Assembly (NCBI GenBank): GCA_023052935.1 | Contig: CM041292.1 | Coordinates: 116,370,936-116,434,935 of the forward strand | Length of the DNA: 64,000 nucleotides | Reading direction: 5' to 3' | Origin: Piezodorus guildinii | Lineage: Eukaryota; Arthropoda; Insecta; Hemiptera; Pentatomidae | Shown here: positions 44,401-56,400 of the stretch, one piece after another | Numbering within the stretch: position 1 is the first letter of the stretch | Layout: every line of letters begins with the position of its first letter | Notes under the pieces: generated by a model | What the model was told of the DNA's origin: nothing | The model's database searches: none | What the model saw: only the letters and a program-made list of their open reading frames with translations | Made by a program: the position numbers and the translations under genes

Positions 44401-47400
44401 TACGGACTTTCACTATAAATAGGGACCCAGTTAGATGATTGATGGCAGCAATTGAAGAGAAACAGCCAGAGTTGGCGGCTCGGAAAGGAGTGCTATTCCA
44501 CCAAGACAACACTGGGTCCCACGTGTCTTTAACTCGGCAAAAGTTATCAAGCTTCAGGTGGGAGGTTTTACCCGCCCTACTTTTCTGACATTGCTCCTTC
44601 GGATTTCCATCTTTTCCGTTCCCTCGAAAATTTTCCAGAGGGGGAATCAATCCTACTCTTCAGAAGATGACGTCAGAATGGACATTTTACTTTTCTTCAG
44701 GAGGAAGGAAAGTGATTTTTGGAAAAAAGGGATAATGGATCTTTCAAGGTGGGAAAGAGTAATTGCTGACGGTGGTAACTATTTTGTAGATTAAATACAT
44801 AAATTTTAAGCTTTTCAATTTTAATTGTTGTCCAAATTTTTCTACGAACTTTTCGGACAACCCAATATATTCTTTTAAAAACGTCTTAATAGCGATCATA
44901 ACTGAAATAGACGCAGACGAAGTCGCGCGCAACAGCTAGTATTATATATATTTACAGTTGCGTAGTGCAAAATTCTTGAAAAATTACATAAAAATGAAGT
45001 CATACAAGTGAATGAAAGGTGACAAAACCCTGTTAACATAAGTTAATTTAATTAATAAGTTCTAATTTTAGATTATTTCTTTGAAAAGTAACTTGCATTT
45101 CAATTAAACTTAATATTAAATCTTAAAAATTGATTAATGACAGTTGTGTGCGAAATATTAAATATCAATAAAGAAAAGCAAAATCCCAGAATTCCATTAA
45201 TATTAATGGATTTACAGCTGTTATTTCCCATAAAATTATCTTTACCAACAGATTCCAATGGGTAACATTTGAACTCTTAGAGCTGAGCACTTAATGTTTT
45301 ACCAATGGGGAACGTTCGTAGTTAGCAGGAGAATCAGAGAGGAGTTGTGGATCCCTACCTCTCCAAAAGTGAAAACTAGGATTGCCTCAACTAGTCAGCG
45401 CAGAGCTCCATGCGCTTTGATCCATCCAATCTTCCTCCAACAGACCTGGACCAGCCATTTCCTCCTGAACCCCTTCTATCCATTTGTTTCTGGGTCATCC
45501 GTGTCGTTTCCTCCCTGGTGGAACCTAATCCAGGATTCGGTTCGGCCAGCATTCGTCCAACATCCTTCTCAGATGTCCGTACCATCTTAGACAGTGTGCA
45601 CCGATCCTTTCATTAACTGTTTTGTTCACATCCATCCTCTGCCGAATTAATTTGTTTCTAATTATGTCTAGCCTGGTGATACTTAGACACCTCCTCCAGA
45701 AATCTATCTCTACCGTCTGTACCTATATAGTATAGATGGGAGTTCATGGTCCACATTTCCAAAGCGTATGTAGGAATGGACTCCACAATGGCTGTAAAGA
45801 TTCGGCATTTGTATTCCTTGTAAATGTCATTATTCCAGAGGATTGGATATAACAATAGAGTAACCTTACGGATTTGCTCCACCTTCCTTATGACGTCATT
45901 CTCAGACGACCCTGTAGCATCCAAATAAGAGCCCAGATACTTGAAAATGTCCACCTTTTACCTGGTACACTTCATTGCTGTATAAGTGCCTCACAGCCAT
46001 TATCAATGCACCACTCATGCCTGCTTCTCTAAGTGCTCCCCACAGTAACTCTCTAAGCACATTATCGTAAGCCTGCTCCAAGTCTATAAAAGCCACGTTG
46101 AGCTCCTGTTTCATTTCTTGGCTCTTTTCAACGAGCTAGTAAATAAAAAAGATACTGTCTATACACGAATGGCCTGCCATAAACCCTGCTTGTTCCTGGG
46201 GTGTAACATACTCTTTCTCTAATTTGTCCCGGAGCAGCCTACTGATGAAAATTTCCATGATTGCAATACTTTCCCTTACTATATATTTCTTATATACGTA
46301 AGTGAAAGTAAAACAAGTATAAAAAGTATAAACCTGTGGGTGACTATTTTTCTTGGAAATCATGTTCATTTCCGAATTGGTTGCCTAATGATAATCTGTC
46401 TACTCTCCCGAATCTTTTTAACCTTCTTGGCCACCTTAGTAAAAATCCTCTATACACTCTTGCTTGGACGGCTATAAGTAGTCCTTCCAGGCATTATTTC
46501 CAACCTAAAACGTTCATATTTATTAATTATAAGTCATCTGTAAACATTGGTACATGAAGTCATTTCATAATACTGATTGTAATAACAAAACTTTTACAAT
46601 GGCATTTAAAATTACTCGAAGTTGTTAAATCTCTAAGTTGTGGACAAATTTCATATATGTTGCATGTTAAAATAACAAACCAATATACCTGAACAACTTT
46701 TGATTAGTGTCATTTTAATAGAATAATGGATACATGCTCTAAAATAAACATAGTTGGGGTAATTTTAGATGCCATTGTAAAAGTTTCATCATTACTACAA
46801 AATATAATATTTTTATTAAAGGTGGCCAAGTAGGTTAAAAATATTTGGGAGAGTAGAGACATATAGATTGACAATCATTGGGCCACCAGTTTTAAAATCA
46901 ATAGGACTTTGTAGAAAAACTTTTTAATTCTAATGCATTTTTTTTTTTTCTCCAGCAATGAAAATAATATTTTCCAGTTGCCAAGTCGATACATTAAATT
47001 ATTGAAGTTTTGTATAAAATAAGTTAAACTATTTCATTGTTTTTCTTGACTACCATCTGAAATAACTATTCTCTCTCTGCATCTACTAGTGTTCAATTAT
47101 TTATAATAGTTGTTGATTTTACAGGAAGTATGTCTGAAGGAATTTATAGAAGAAGTGGCACCAACTCAAAGGTTACTTCACTTTTGAGTTTACTCAGAAA
47201 AGATGCTTGGGAAGTGCAGTTATCAAGAAAAGAATACACCGAATATGATGTTTCAAGTGTTTTAAAAAGATTTTTTAGAGATCTTCCAGAACCTCTTCTT
47301 ACAAATACTTTGCATAAATACTTTTGCAATGCTTCAGGTTTTTTTAGATTTTATTTTTTAATTTTTACTTTTTATGTGTTACAAAATAATGTTTTATTAA

Positions 47401-50400
47401 TTTATTTTTGGTTAATTCTAGGTGCGAAATGTACAAAACCAGAAAAGGAAAGTATGTACAAAAATTTTCTTGATAAACTACCGCAAATAAATTATGTTAC
47501 ACTTCGAAGGCTTATTGGACATCTTTATTTTGTTCATTGTCAATCAGACAAAAACAAAATGCCTGTAGGGAATTTGGCTGCCATTTGGGCTCCTACTCTT
47601 ATGCATGTTGAGGTAATATTGGTCTCTACTTTTATTTTATTTTTTTCAACATTTAATTAGTATTATAACTTATTTGAATTGATTCTTCTTTTACATATCT
47701 ATTAGCTAAAATTTCTGACCAAATTACATGTGATATCTTTTGATTTTCATCATTACATAACTTATTTGCTTATTATTCCTGAAATATATTTGGAACATGT
47801 TCTGAGAAGTACTCTGTTAGTAAATAAAAAGGATTGGCGGTACCAAGATGTATTCAAGATGAATCTACTAATCATTTATAGATTGAAGATTGTTATGTAC
47901 TAAAACTTAAACAGTACTTAATACAATTTGTTTTAAATAAAATAGGAGATATTAAATTAATTTTGATTGCTTGATAAATTACAGTTAATTTAAGCCTACA
48001 TTAAGATGTTACAGCACATAATGTTTCCAGGAGTACTCACTTTTTTTTTCTTATATGTTAAATTATAGTTGTAATATACAATTCTGTAAAGTTGTGTTCT
48101 ATATGTCTTCATATTACGTTTCTGTGTTGCAAATTGTTGGATTAAATGATTGAAGTATTGTTCACTCGACTCAAAATAGTAAAATTATGTTGCTTTATAA
48201 ATTAAGATATAATTTTTTTTTTTTTCAAGCTTACCTGCTGTAATTTTTAGTTTAGAGGTAAGTTTATTTTTAGCTACAGATTTAATAACTTATCATTGTA
48301 TCTCTTAAAAAATATATGGTATTATTCCTAACTATCTCAATTTTAGAAGCATACTGCCAAGTTTGAGAATATTTTTTTTTATACTTTTGTTAAAAAGACC
48401 CTAAAATGAAATGCGTAATCAATTATAAATTATATTAAAGTTGTAGGTTAGGTTAGGTTACTTGTTTTTCCTAGGCGATCAACAGCAAGGTCATTACGCC
48501 CTTTTATTATTCAACTTCTTACGTAATTTTGATTTTTTGACTTATGTTTTAACATCAAGGTACTTAAATTTCTTATTTTGCATTGCTATTTTAATTTTAT
48601 ACATTTGTCTTATTATTATTATTATTATTATTTCACATCTTATTTATTTTTTTAACTTTCAGAATTTATACATTATAAATACAATTTTCAAACTAACTAG
48701 CATCTATCTTAAGACAGTAGGGAACTTTATTTTTTTTAAAAATTAATTATTGTTATTTTTTAAACATTATTGTGATCTCTCTTTTTTTTCAATTATTATT
48801 GATATTGTTTTCATTAAGAATTTGATTGGTTAAACTATTAAAGTTGTATAATCTTCTAATACCATATATAATTTTTAAGTTTAACGTGCATATATTGTCA
48901 TGTATTCATGATATTTTTGACTTATTCTTTTTTATTTTGTAGGGTAAAGAAGGAATAGAATGGACAAAAAAAGAGTGTGAAGTAATTACAGATCTTATCT
49001 TGAATTACAAATCTGTTTTTCAAGTAGAAGATGAAGAAGCTAAAAGAGAAAAACGTATAATGGAAGTATTGGAAAAAGTCCATGAATCTCCGAATACCTT
49101 GCCCATTCCGAAGCCATCTGGAGATTTTAAGATATCCATTTATATTGGGTCTCATATGGGAGAAGCCATTACCATTCCTGTAAGTGATTTTTCACCTCAA
49201 TTAATCATGATGATTTTCTAAAGAATTGAAAGTTGTCTCTAGTTAGCTCTCAATCAGTTGTGGCCCAATTTCGAATTCACAGAGCACTAATGTTGTTTTT
49301 TTTTCCTAACATCTAATTAAATTTACAAAATGTATGTATCTATTATAAGATTATGTCATCTTGTAATATGTGTATAGTATATTTGTAAGTATTCCATAAC
49401 TTTAATTAGAGGTTAAGGACAATGCTAGTTTTAACTCAAAATTGAGACGTTGACTTCCAAAAGGTACTATATCCATTCTGGAGAATTTTACAGGAAGTGC
49501 AAAAATCTCTCATTATTATATTATTAAACCATTTAATTTGATTCTTTTCGCATTAAAATCTATAATTGTTTCTTTACTATATTAATAAAACCAAATTAAA
49601 GTTATGGAATGAAATGTTCTGGTATAATTTGGAATGAAAATAAATGTGTAATTAGTATTTTAAGAAATTAATAGCATTTCTAAATCACGTTATTAAAGGA
49701 CATGAGTGTTCATTAGATACAATCAAATTTAAGATTTTGATAAAACTAAATGAGGATAATATGAATATGTAAAAATATCAATTTTGTAAAAAATGTCCTT
49801 TAGTACCTTTTGGAAATCAACGTCTCAATTAGTGAAATGTGAGTTCACCTTAGTTTGATAACTATTATGAGCACTCTATATTATTGCCCGAGAAGCTCCA
49901 TTACCAGTGTAAGGCAAAATTTATTTTAAATGATGAATAAAAGATGACAAATGATTTAGTTTTTTTATTCCAATAACAAATACATTTTTTATCTATTATT
50001 TAAATAACAAATAAATTGAAATCATGTTTAGTTTACATGATGTTTGTTTAGAATGAGTTTTTTGAATAAAAATTTGAATAATTTATATGACAGACTAAAT
50101 AGATTTTCTTAAGTTATATGTTGTTCTGTCTATTTAGGAGTATAATATTCATACAAATTTTCTAAATTTTCCTACCATTCAGGCGAAGTCTAATATGAAA
50201 ATCAGTAGAAAATTTTCTATCCCCTTTTCCAGATGTGACTTGTAAACAGATCGAAGGTCTTTTTCGATTTCGAAAATCTTTCAACTATTTTGAGGTTGGC
50301 TTGTACTAAAATCAGCATAAAGTTTCCCCTTGAATTTCCTTTCACTTTTCGGGTTGTATCTTGTTAATATATCAATCAAGTTTTACAATCTCAAAAATCT

Positions 50401-53400
50401 TCGCACTATTTTGGGTTTGTCTAATAGGAAAATCATCATATAATTTTTTCCCAATTTCCCATTCTCTTTTCTTCCAAACTTCCAGTCCACCCAAACCCAC
50501 TTGTCCGCAACCTCTCATCTCCTATTCCTGATCATCCTCCAGTACAGCTGAAAAGACGATGGCCTCAAGACCTACTTATCTAAATAAACTTTGAAGTGCT
50601 ACCACTGGGTAGTTTCTTCTCCTGCCTATTATGTCCATGTCTCAATGTTCACAATTACTTGATGTATTTTTTTGTTAATACAGTTGTAAATATCTCTATA
50701 ATAAATTAAAAAAAAGAAAAAAAAAAGTGCTACCACTGGGTAGTTTCTTCTCCTGCCTATTATGTCCATGTCTCAATCTTCACTATTACTTGATGTATTT
50801 TTTTTGTTTATATAGTTGTAAATATCTCTATAATAAAAAAAACAAAACAATAACGAATAAACCATATTTTATTTGTTATTCCAATAACAAATAAATCATT
50901 CGAAAGGGACCAAGAGATGATAAAAAATAACAAATCAATTTTTATTCGAGTAATGCTCTACACTGTCCATTACTGATCCTTAGTAATGCTGTTTTATTTT
51001 TGTCATATGTATATTAATGTCATTATTTGTTAACATTTCCTTGTGTGTTATTAAAAAAAAAAACAATAATATTTTCTTCATTTTTTTCATTCCCAAATAT
51101 TATATTTTTGAGCTTTAAATAAGAGAGAGAGAGAGAGATTGATATAGTTTTGAATTACATAATACGTTTGTATATTTTATATTTTAATCACAAAATTTTT
51201 TAATGATGTAGTCATGTTTATGGATATATTATTTTTGTAGCATAATGCAGTTCAGATTTTGTTTTTAGTCTAAAAATTTAATCTTTTTCAGGTTGGACCT
51301 GGAGTTGATAGCGGAAAAATCTGTAGCTTACTGGCATATAAGACTGATTTTGCTCCTCATGAACTTTGTTTATCTGAATGTGTTCTTGGAGGTGTGCTTA
51401 GTAGGCCATTGCATCATTCGGAGATGGTTCTTGAAACTGTGCTTAAATGGGCCTATTGGGACTCTTCAGATTCCAAGGATAATTACTTACTTCTGGGAAA
51501 TAATACTATTTACAAAGAAATAATACCTCTAGTAAGCTCCTTCTTACTTATTTTCATTACAAAATCTCCTTACGAAGAGAGGTGGCCCCAAGTATTGGGT
51601 TGTTTGGAAAATAATGCAGGATTTTGGTTTAAAAAAATAAAAGAAAGATTTTCAACTGTTTATTTAATCAAAATAATCTCCACGATTATCAATCAATTTC
51701 TTTTAGCCACTTTTTCCTTCCCTCGGAATAGAATTTCCCATTTTTAGAATTGAGAAATTTCACAAACATGTTTTTTAATTCCATTTGTCTTCAATTCATT
51801 TTTTTTTTCACATACGTAGTGGGCCCAGGTTTCTAAAAAAATTATAATCCGCTGGTGTGAGAGTCTGAAGAGTTTTCAAAGTTCTGAAGGGAGTCAAAGT
51901 TTCATATCCTAGCTGCAACACTTTTTATGATGTAACACATGAGACTTGTGGCTTGAACAAATTACTTATTGGACTAGACCTACTACAATAGGTAGGTGGG
52001 TAGGTAAGGTGTTTTAGGACGATAAATTTCTAGAATATTACGCCCGCTTACTACAATGAACTGTCTAAAAAACTAAGATCAACTAAGATAGTAATCAGAA
52101 AACTCTAAATTAAAATTTGTAGCACTTTACTTATTTATTTGTTGACAACTCTCCTTCGTCTTTAGGCTATATGGGATTAGCTACAGTAGCAGCACTTTTT
52201 AAAACATAACAACTAAACTTTCAAACCTTTTAACCATCCTTATCTATCCTCATTGAATCTTAAAATTGGTCAAGATCCAACAAAGCAAATACTAAATATT
52301 CAGTGAACACCTTATCAAAACTTATGATGATGTTAAACATTGTTCTTAATACAATCCACGTTGAATGTTTTGAACTAGAACTAATTATTTAACTTCAAAT
52401 ATCCCTTCCACCTGAAATATTTCTTCATTAAGAAATCATAAACCGAAAAAGTTTCTGTTCTGAGTTCTTGTCTCAATCATCCTATATCTTAGAGCAGTTC
52501 CTTCCAAAAGCTATCCTTTCCTTATATATTTGTATATATCTTTGTGGTATCTATATATACACCTCTCTCTGATCCATCTATTTTCCTGATTCTTGGAAAC
52601 TGTTTGTTTAATGTTGATATAAATATCCCAAAAAGTCACCTGAATGCCCATCGTCCTATGCTCCACTTATACATTTTTTATTGAAACATGTGATTCCTGA
52701 CCACTAGTTTGAATTTCAAACATTCCATTTTGTTATGGAGCTTTAGTCATTGTGTGGAGCCTTAGTCATGGTGGATGTTGTATTTTCCATATTACAGGGT
52801 GGAATCTAGTACACATGAGCATTTCTTTACAAAGAACAGGTCTAAGACAGAATCTGGCACCCAAGGCGTGTTTACAAACTCCACCAATTTCTCTTCACGA
52901 CATATGTTCCATTAATCATTTTTTACTTAAGTAATAGAACATTCCAAGTACTCACTACCTGAGGTACCTTTATGCTTTTCCACCTCTATAAAACTACCCT
53001 TCAGAGACTACAGAGCTTCCAGAACGCTGTCCTTCGATGGATAGTCAGAGGAACCTCGCTCCAAGCAGTGAGCAACGCCACAATCTATGAAGAGCTTCAG
53101 CTCATAGGCCGGAGGCACATTAAGTTCTTTGATGGTCTGAAGGCCCTCTCTCCAGAGATATAACATCATCACTCAGGCTAGGGAGGTGGAAAAGCACTAT
53201 CCTCTTGGTCAATGTTTTCGCCAAGGGAAAGGTTCTGGACACTGCAGTCTTAACCAACCCAACATTTATAGGCAGTAGGATTCCTTCCCATTCACAAAAT
53301 GTAAAGGGCAAAAGCCGAAATGCTTTTAGGCACATATAGGGCATTTTTTATCTATTAATCACCTTAAAATGCCCTTGGACAAAAGGAGGAACTATTATCA

Positions 53401-56400
53401 CGTTTTATGTATGTACATATTTTTTTGTGTATATTTTGTTTGAAAAATAAATGGATGATAGAAAAAAAAAAAGTACTCTAGTGATGAGTTGTTTTTTTTT
53501 TGAGACACAGAATTGCTAATTAATGAAATTCTTCAATGCTGATTATGAAGTAATGTATCTGCTTGCTTGTTTATGGAAAAAATAAAGGGTTGATATAAAG
53601 ATGCTCATATTTTTATATTTCTATCTTGCTTTACTGGTAGCCTATTAGAGACTAAGTCTCACTTCTCTGTTTCTGAACAAGTTTGATTATACACTTCCAA
53701 TTTAATATTTTTGTTTATATAAAATTAAGAAGAGGACTCTATTTGCATTAGTTATATGTAGGTTTATATAACTAAGTGGCTGTTTGTGCTATTGTAAGCC
53801 AGTTTTTTTTTATTTATTTTTTTTATCAGAGCCTCAGTGCATTTGCTTATCTTTAAAAACTTTGCGATTACCTATTTGACCAGTGATGTAATGCTTTATT
53901 CTTATATACATTCTTTCCATTTTCATTATTGTTATATATGTTTTTGTGGGGTTTTTTCATTTAAAATTCATATCCCATTTGTAAGAAGACTGTGATTTTT
54001 TTCCATTATGAAGAAAAAAATAGTATTTTATAGAATAAAAAAAACAACAAGCAATGTTGCTTAAGAAAAAGAAAGATAAGGGTACATCTTAATTTGTAAT
54101 TATAGTAGCTATTTGCAATTTTATGAATCAGTTTCTGTGATTTTTAAATTTTGTTTTCACTAAAATATATTGAATCAAAACGAAATCTCTTATTGACATA
54201 TTTTATATATACATTGTTTTTAAACTTTAACTTTCTAATTTAATTTATTGTTTGTTATAGACTAAACCTCCTTTATCGAAGTCTGGTGAACTCCGATTTG
54301 CTGACAAAAAGAGCAAATCATTCAAGACTTTTATTTTTGAATTTACTCAAGCAAAGCTAAGTTACTACAAGGATAAGGCTGTTAGTGTTTCTCTTGTTAT
54401 AGTTATTGTATATTGAACTCATTTTAGCCTGCTAAAATTGTTTATATTTCTTTACTTCATAATTAGTTGTAAAACTAAGTATGACTGAAACCAATTTTAT
54501 GTGCTCTCCTTCCTCAGAAAAAAAAAATCAATAGGTTCTTTATTAAAAATTAAAAAAAATCATCTTTATACTTATATATATTAATGGTCAAATTTCTTGT
54601 GGTAATGTCCAGTGGAAAGAGCACTGGATTATGGTTCTGCACAAAGATTGGTAAATACTCAGAAGAAAAAAGTGCGGAGTGCTGTAATCAAAATTATGCT
54701 CGCTGTGAAATACAGTTCTCAGTAATTTGTGTACTTTTGAGTGCTTGATTACTTTTTTATGAGAGGTTGCCAGAGTGGAGTATATTACCTACATATATTA
54801 AGTTTAGAAGAAAAGAAAAGAAAATTTATTTATTTACATAATATTTACAATGTACACTCAATACAAATATGTTTGGTTTCATGATTTCAGTGAACCGTTT
54901 TTTCATGATAACAGAGTTTCAATCATCCTTTGAATTTACTAATGATCATACAATATTTTGTTTGAGAGAGTAGGAAAAGTAAAACGGAAAAAAAAAATCT
55001 ACACAATATAATATTAAGTATAGATATCGTGCATTTTGAGGTCTATTAATAATTTATTTAGGTTTTTTTTTTTTTATATTATAAATTTATTTTAATCTCT
55101 ATTATTATGTACTTTTTTCTGAGTATTTGCCCATCACTGGTTTTGCAGATTCCAAGTTCAAACCCCAGCTGTAACTTTTTTTTTTTCTTTTAATGTTTTC
55201 TGTTAATGACCTGAGTCTCTCCTTCAATTTTTGTTATTTATACCACAAATAAAATATTTTTTATTAAAACATCTGTTTTGAAAGGAGCTTGGGATGTAGA
55301 TAATATATTCATATTGAAAAAATTATTGATTTATTCTTAATTTTAATTGGAAAAAAAATAGTTTTGGCTGGATAGGAATTATAGAAGAATGGTTGACTGT
55401 AGGCACGGATGAAGAAGCAATTTGGGGATATGGTCATATAAACACTTCAATTCAGGGGACCTAATTTATTGTATCTACATTTTGGCAAAAATTTAATGCC
55501 ATCTTCAGGGGGATTGTTAGGTTTAAGCTCACAGCAATCGAGGTGTTTGTTTGACTATCAAAGTGATCGTTGTGAGGTGGTGCCTAACAATTACCCAGAA
55601 GATGGCCTAAACTTTAAGCTGAAACGTTGACACAATAAATTAGATCTCCTTAATTGGAGTGTTTATATGACCACACCCCCAATCAACTTCTTCATAATTA
55701 ATTTAAGATTAAATAAAAATTTATTATGATAAAATTACTTTTTTTTTTTTTTTTTTTCCTATCTATGACTTCTCAGTGTGTTTTTGTTGATATCAAATCA
55801 AATAAATCATAACTATTTTTTTACTACACAGGATTTTTTTTCTTAAACTTTTTATAATAATGAATGTAAATCTGTTTTTAGTGTGCTGTAAAACTATGTG
55901 AATGGAACATTGAAGAAATAATTTGGTACATAGGTCATGAACCGAAAAGAAATCCCCAAACAAGGTTTGTACAAGTATTTTATTGTTACTTGATATTTAT
56001 ATTGTATAGTCAATAGCATTCATATCAATCAATTGCTCAGTGTGTCAGTTGTCTGAGCTGTTTTGGTTGATTTTGTTTATCAAAAGTTACTTGAATATAC
56101 TTTTATTCTATAATAGTTATTGTTAAATAAAATAGCTACCAACTGATATAGCTTTCTTGATATAACAAATAGCTTCCATAAACCTGAGGGTAACTAAATG
56201 TTACTCGGTTGTGCAATTATACATGCAGATAGTGTTTCCAACCTACTTAAATAAATTATGGAACTTGCATACTTAAGGTCACTCATGATCTTTAATTGGT
56301 TTTCATTATTGTTTAACACATGAAATAAGAATGTGAGTATTGCTAATATGTGTTATTCTAGCAACAGAATGTGTCGGAGAAAACACTTAGATGTTTAACA

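Larger units (their letters stand above)
43181..44939 (+). mobile_element. Non-autonomous Helitron carrying a mariner insertion
   Basis: The left end, TCTATACTAATATTATAAAG, is preceded by A. The right end, GTCGCGCGCAACAGCTAG, is followed by T, so the insertion is between A and T and the element ends in CTAG, both Helitron rules. A small hairpin (GACGAAGTC) lies shortly before the CTAG. The left end continues with GCTGAAGAGTTTGTTTGTTT, a widespread arthropod Helitron start. Without the mariner (1,254 bp plus the TA duplication) it is about 0.5 kb long and encodes no Rep/helicase. Confidence 0.85.

Noticed and set aside
45294..45616. Plus-strand open frames of 68-98 codons
   Set aside because: They are antisense to the minus-strand LINE relic.
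48445..48461. GGTTAGGTTAGGTTA as an interstitial telomere repeat (TTAGG)
   Set aside because: Only three units in a T-rich intron; chance is likely and nothing else supports a telomere-derived insertion.
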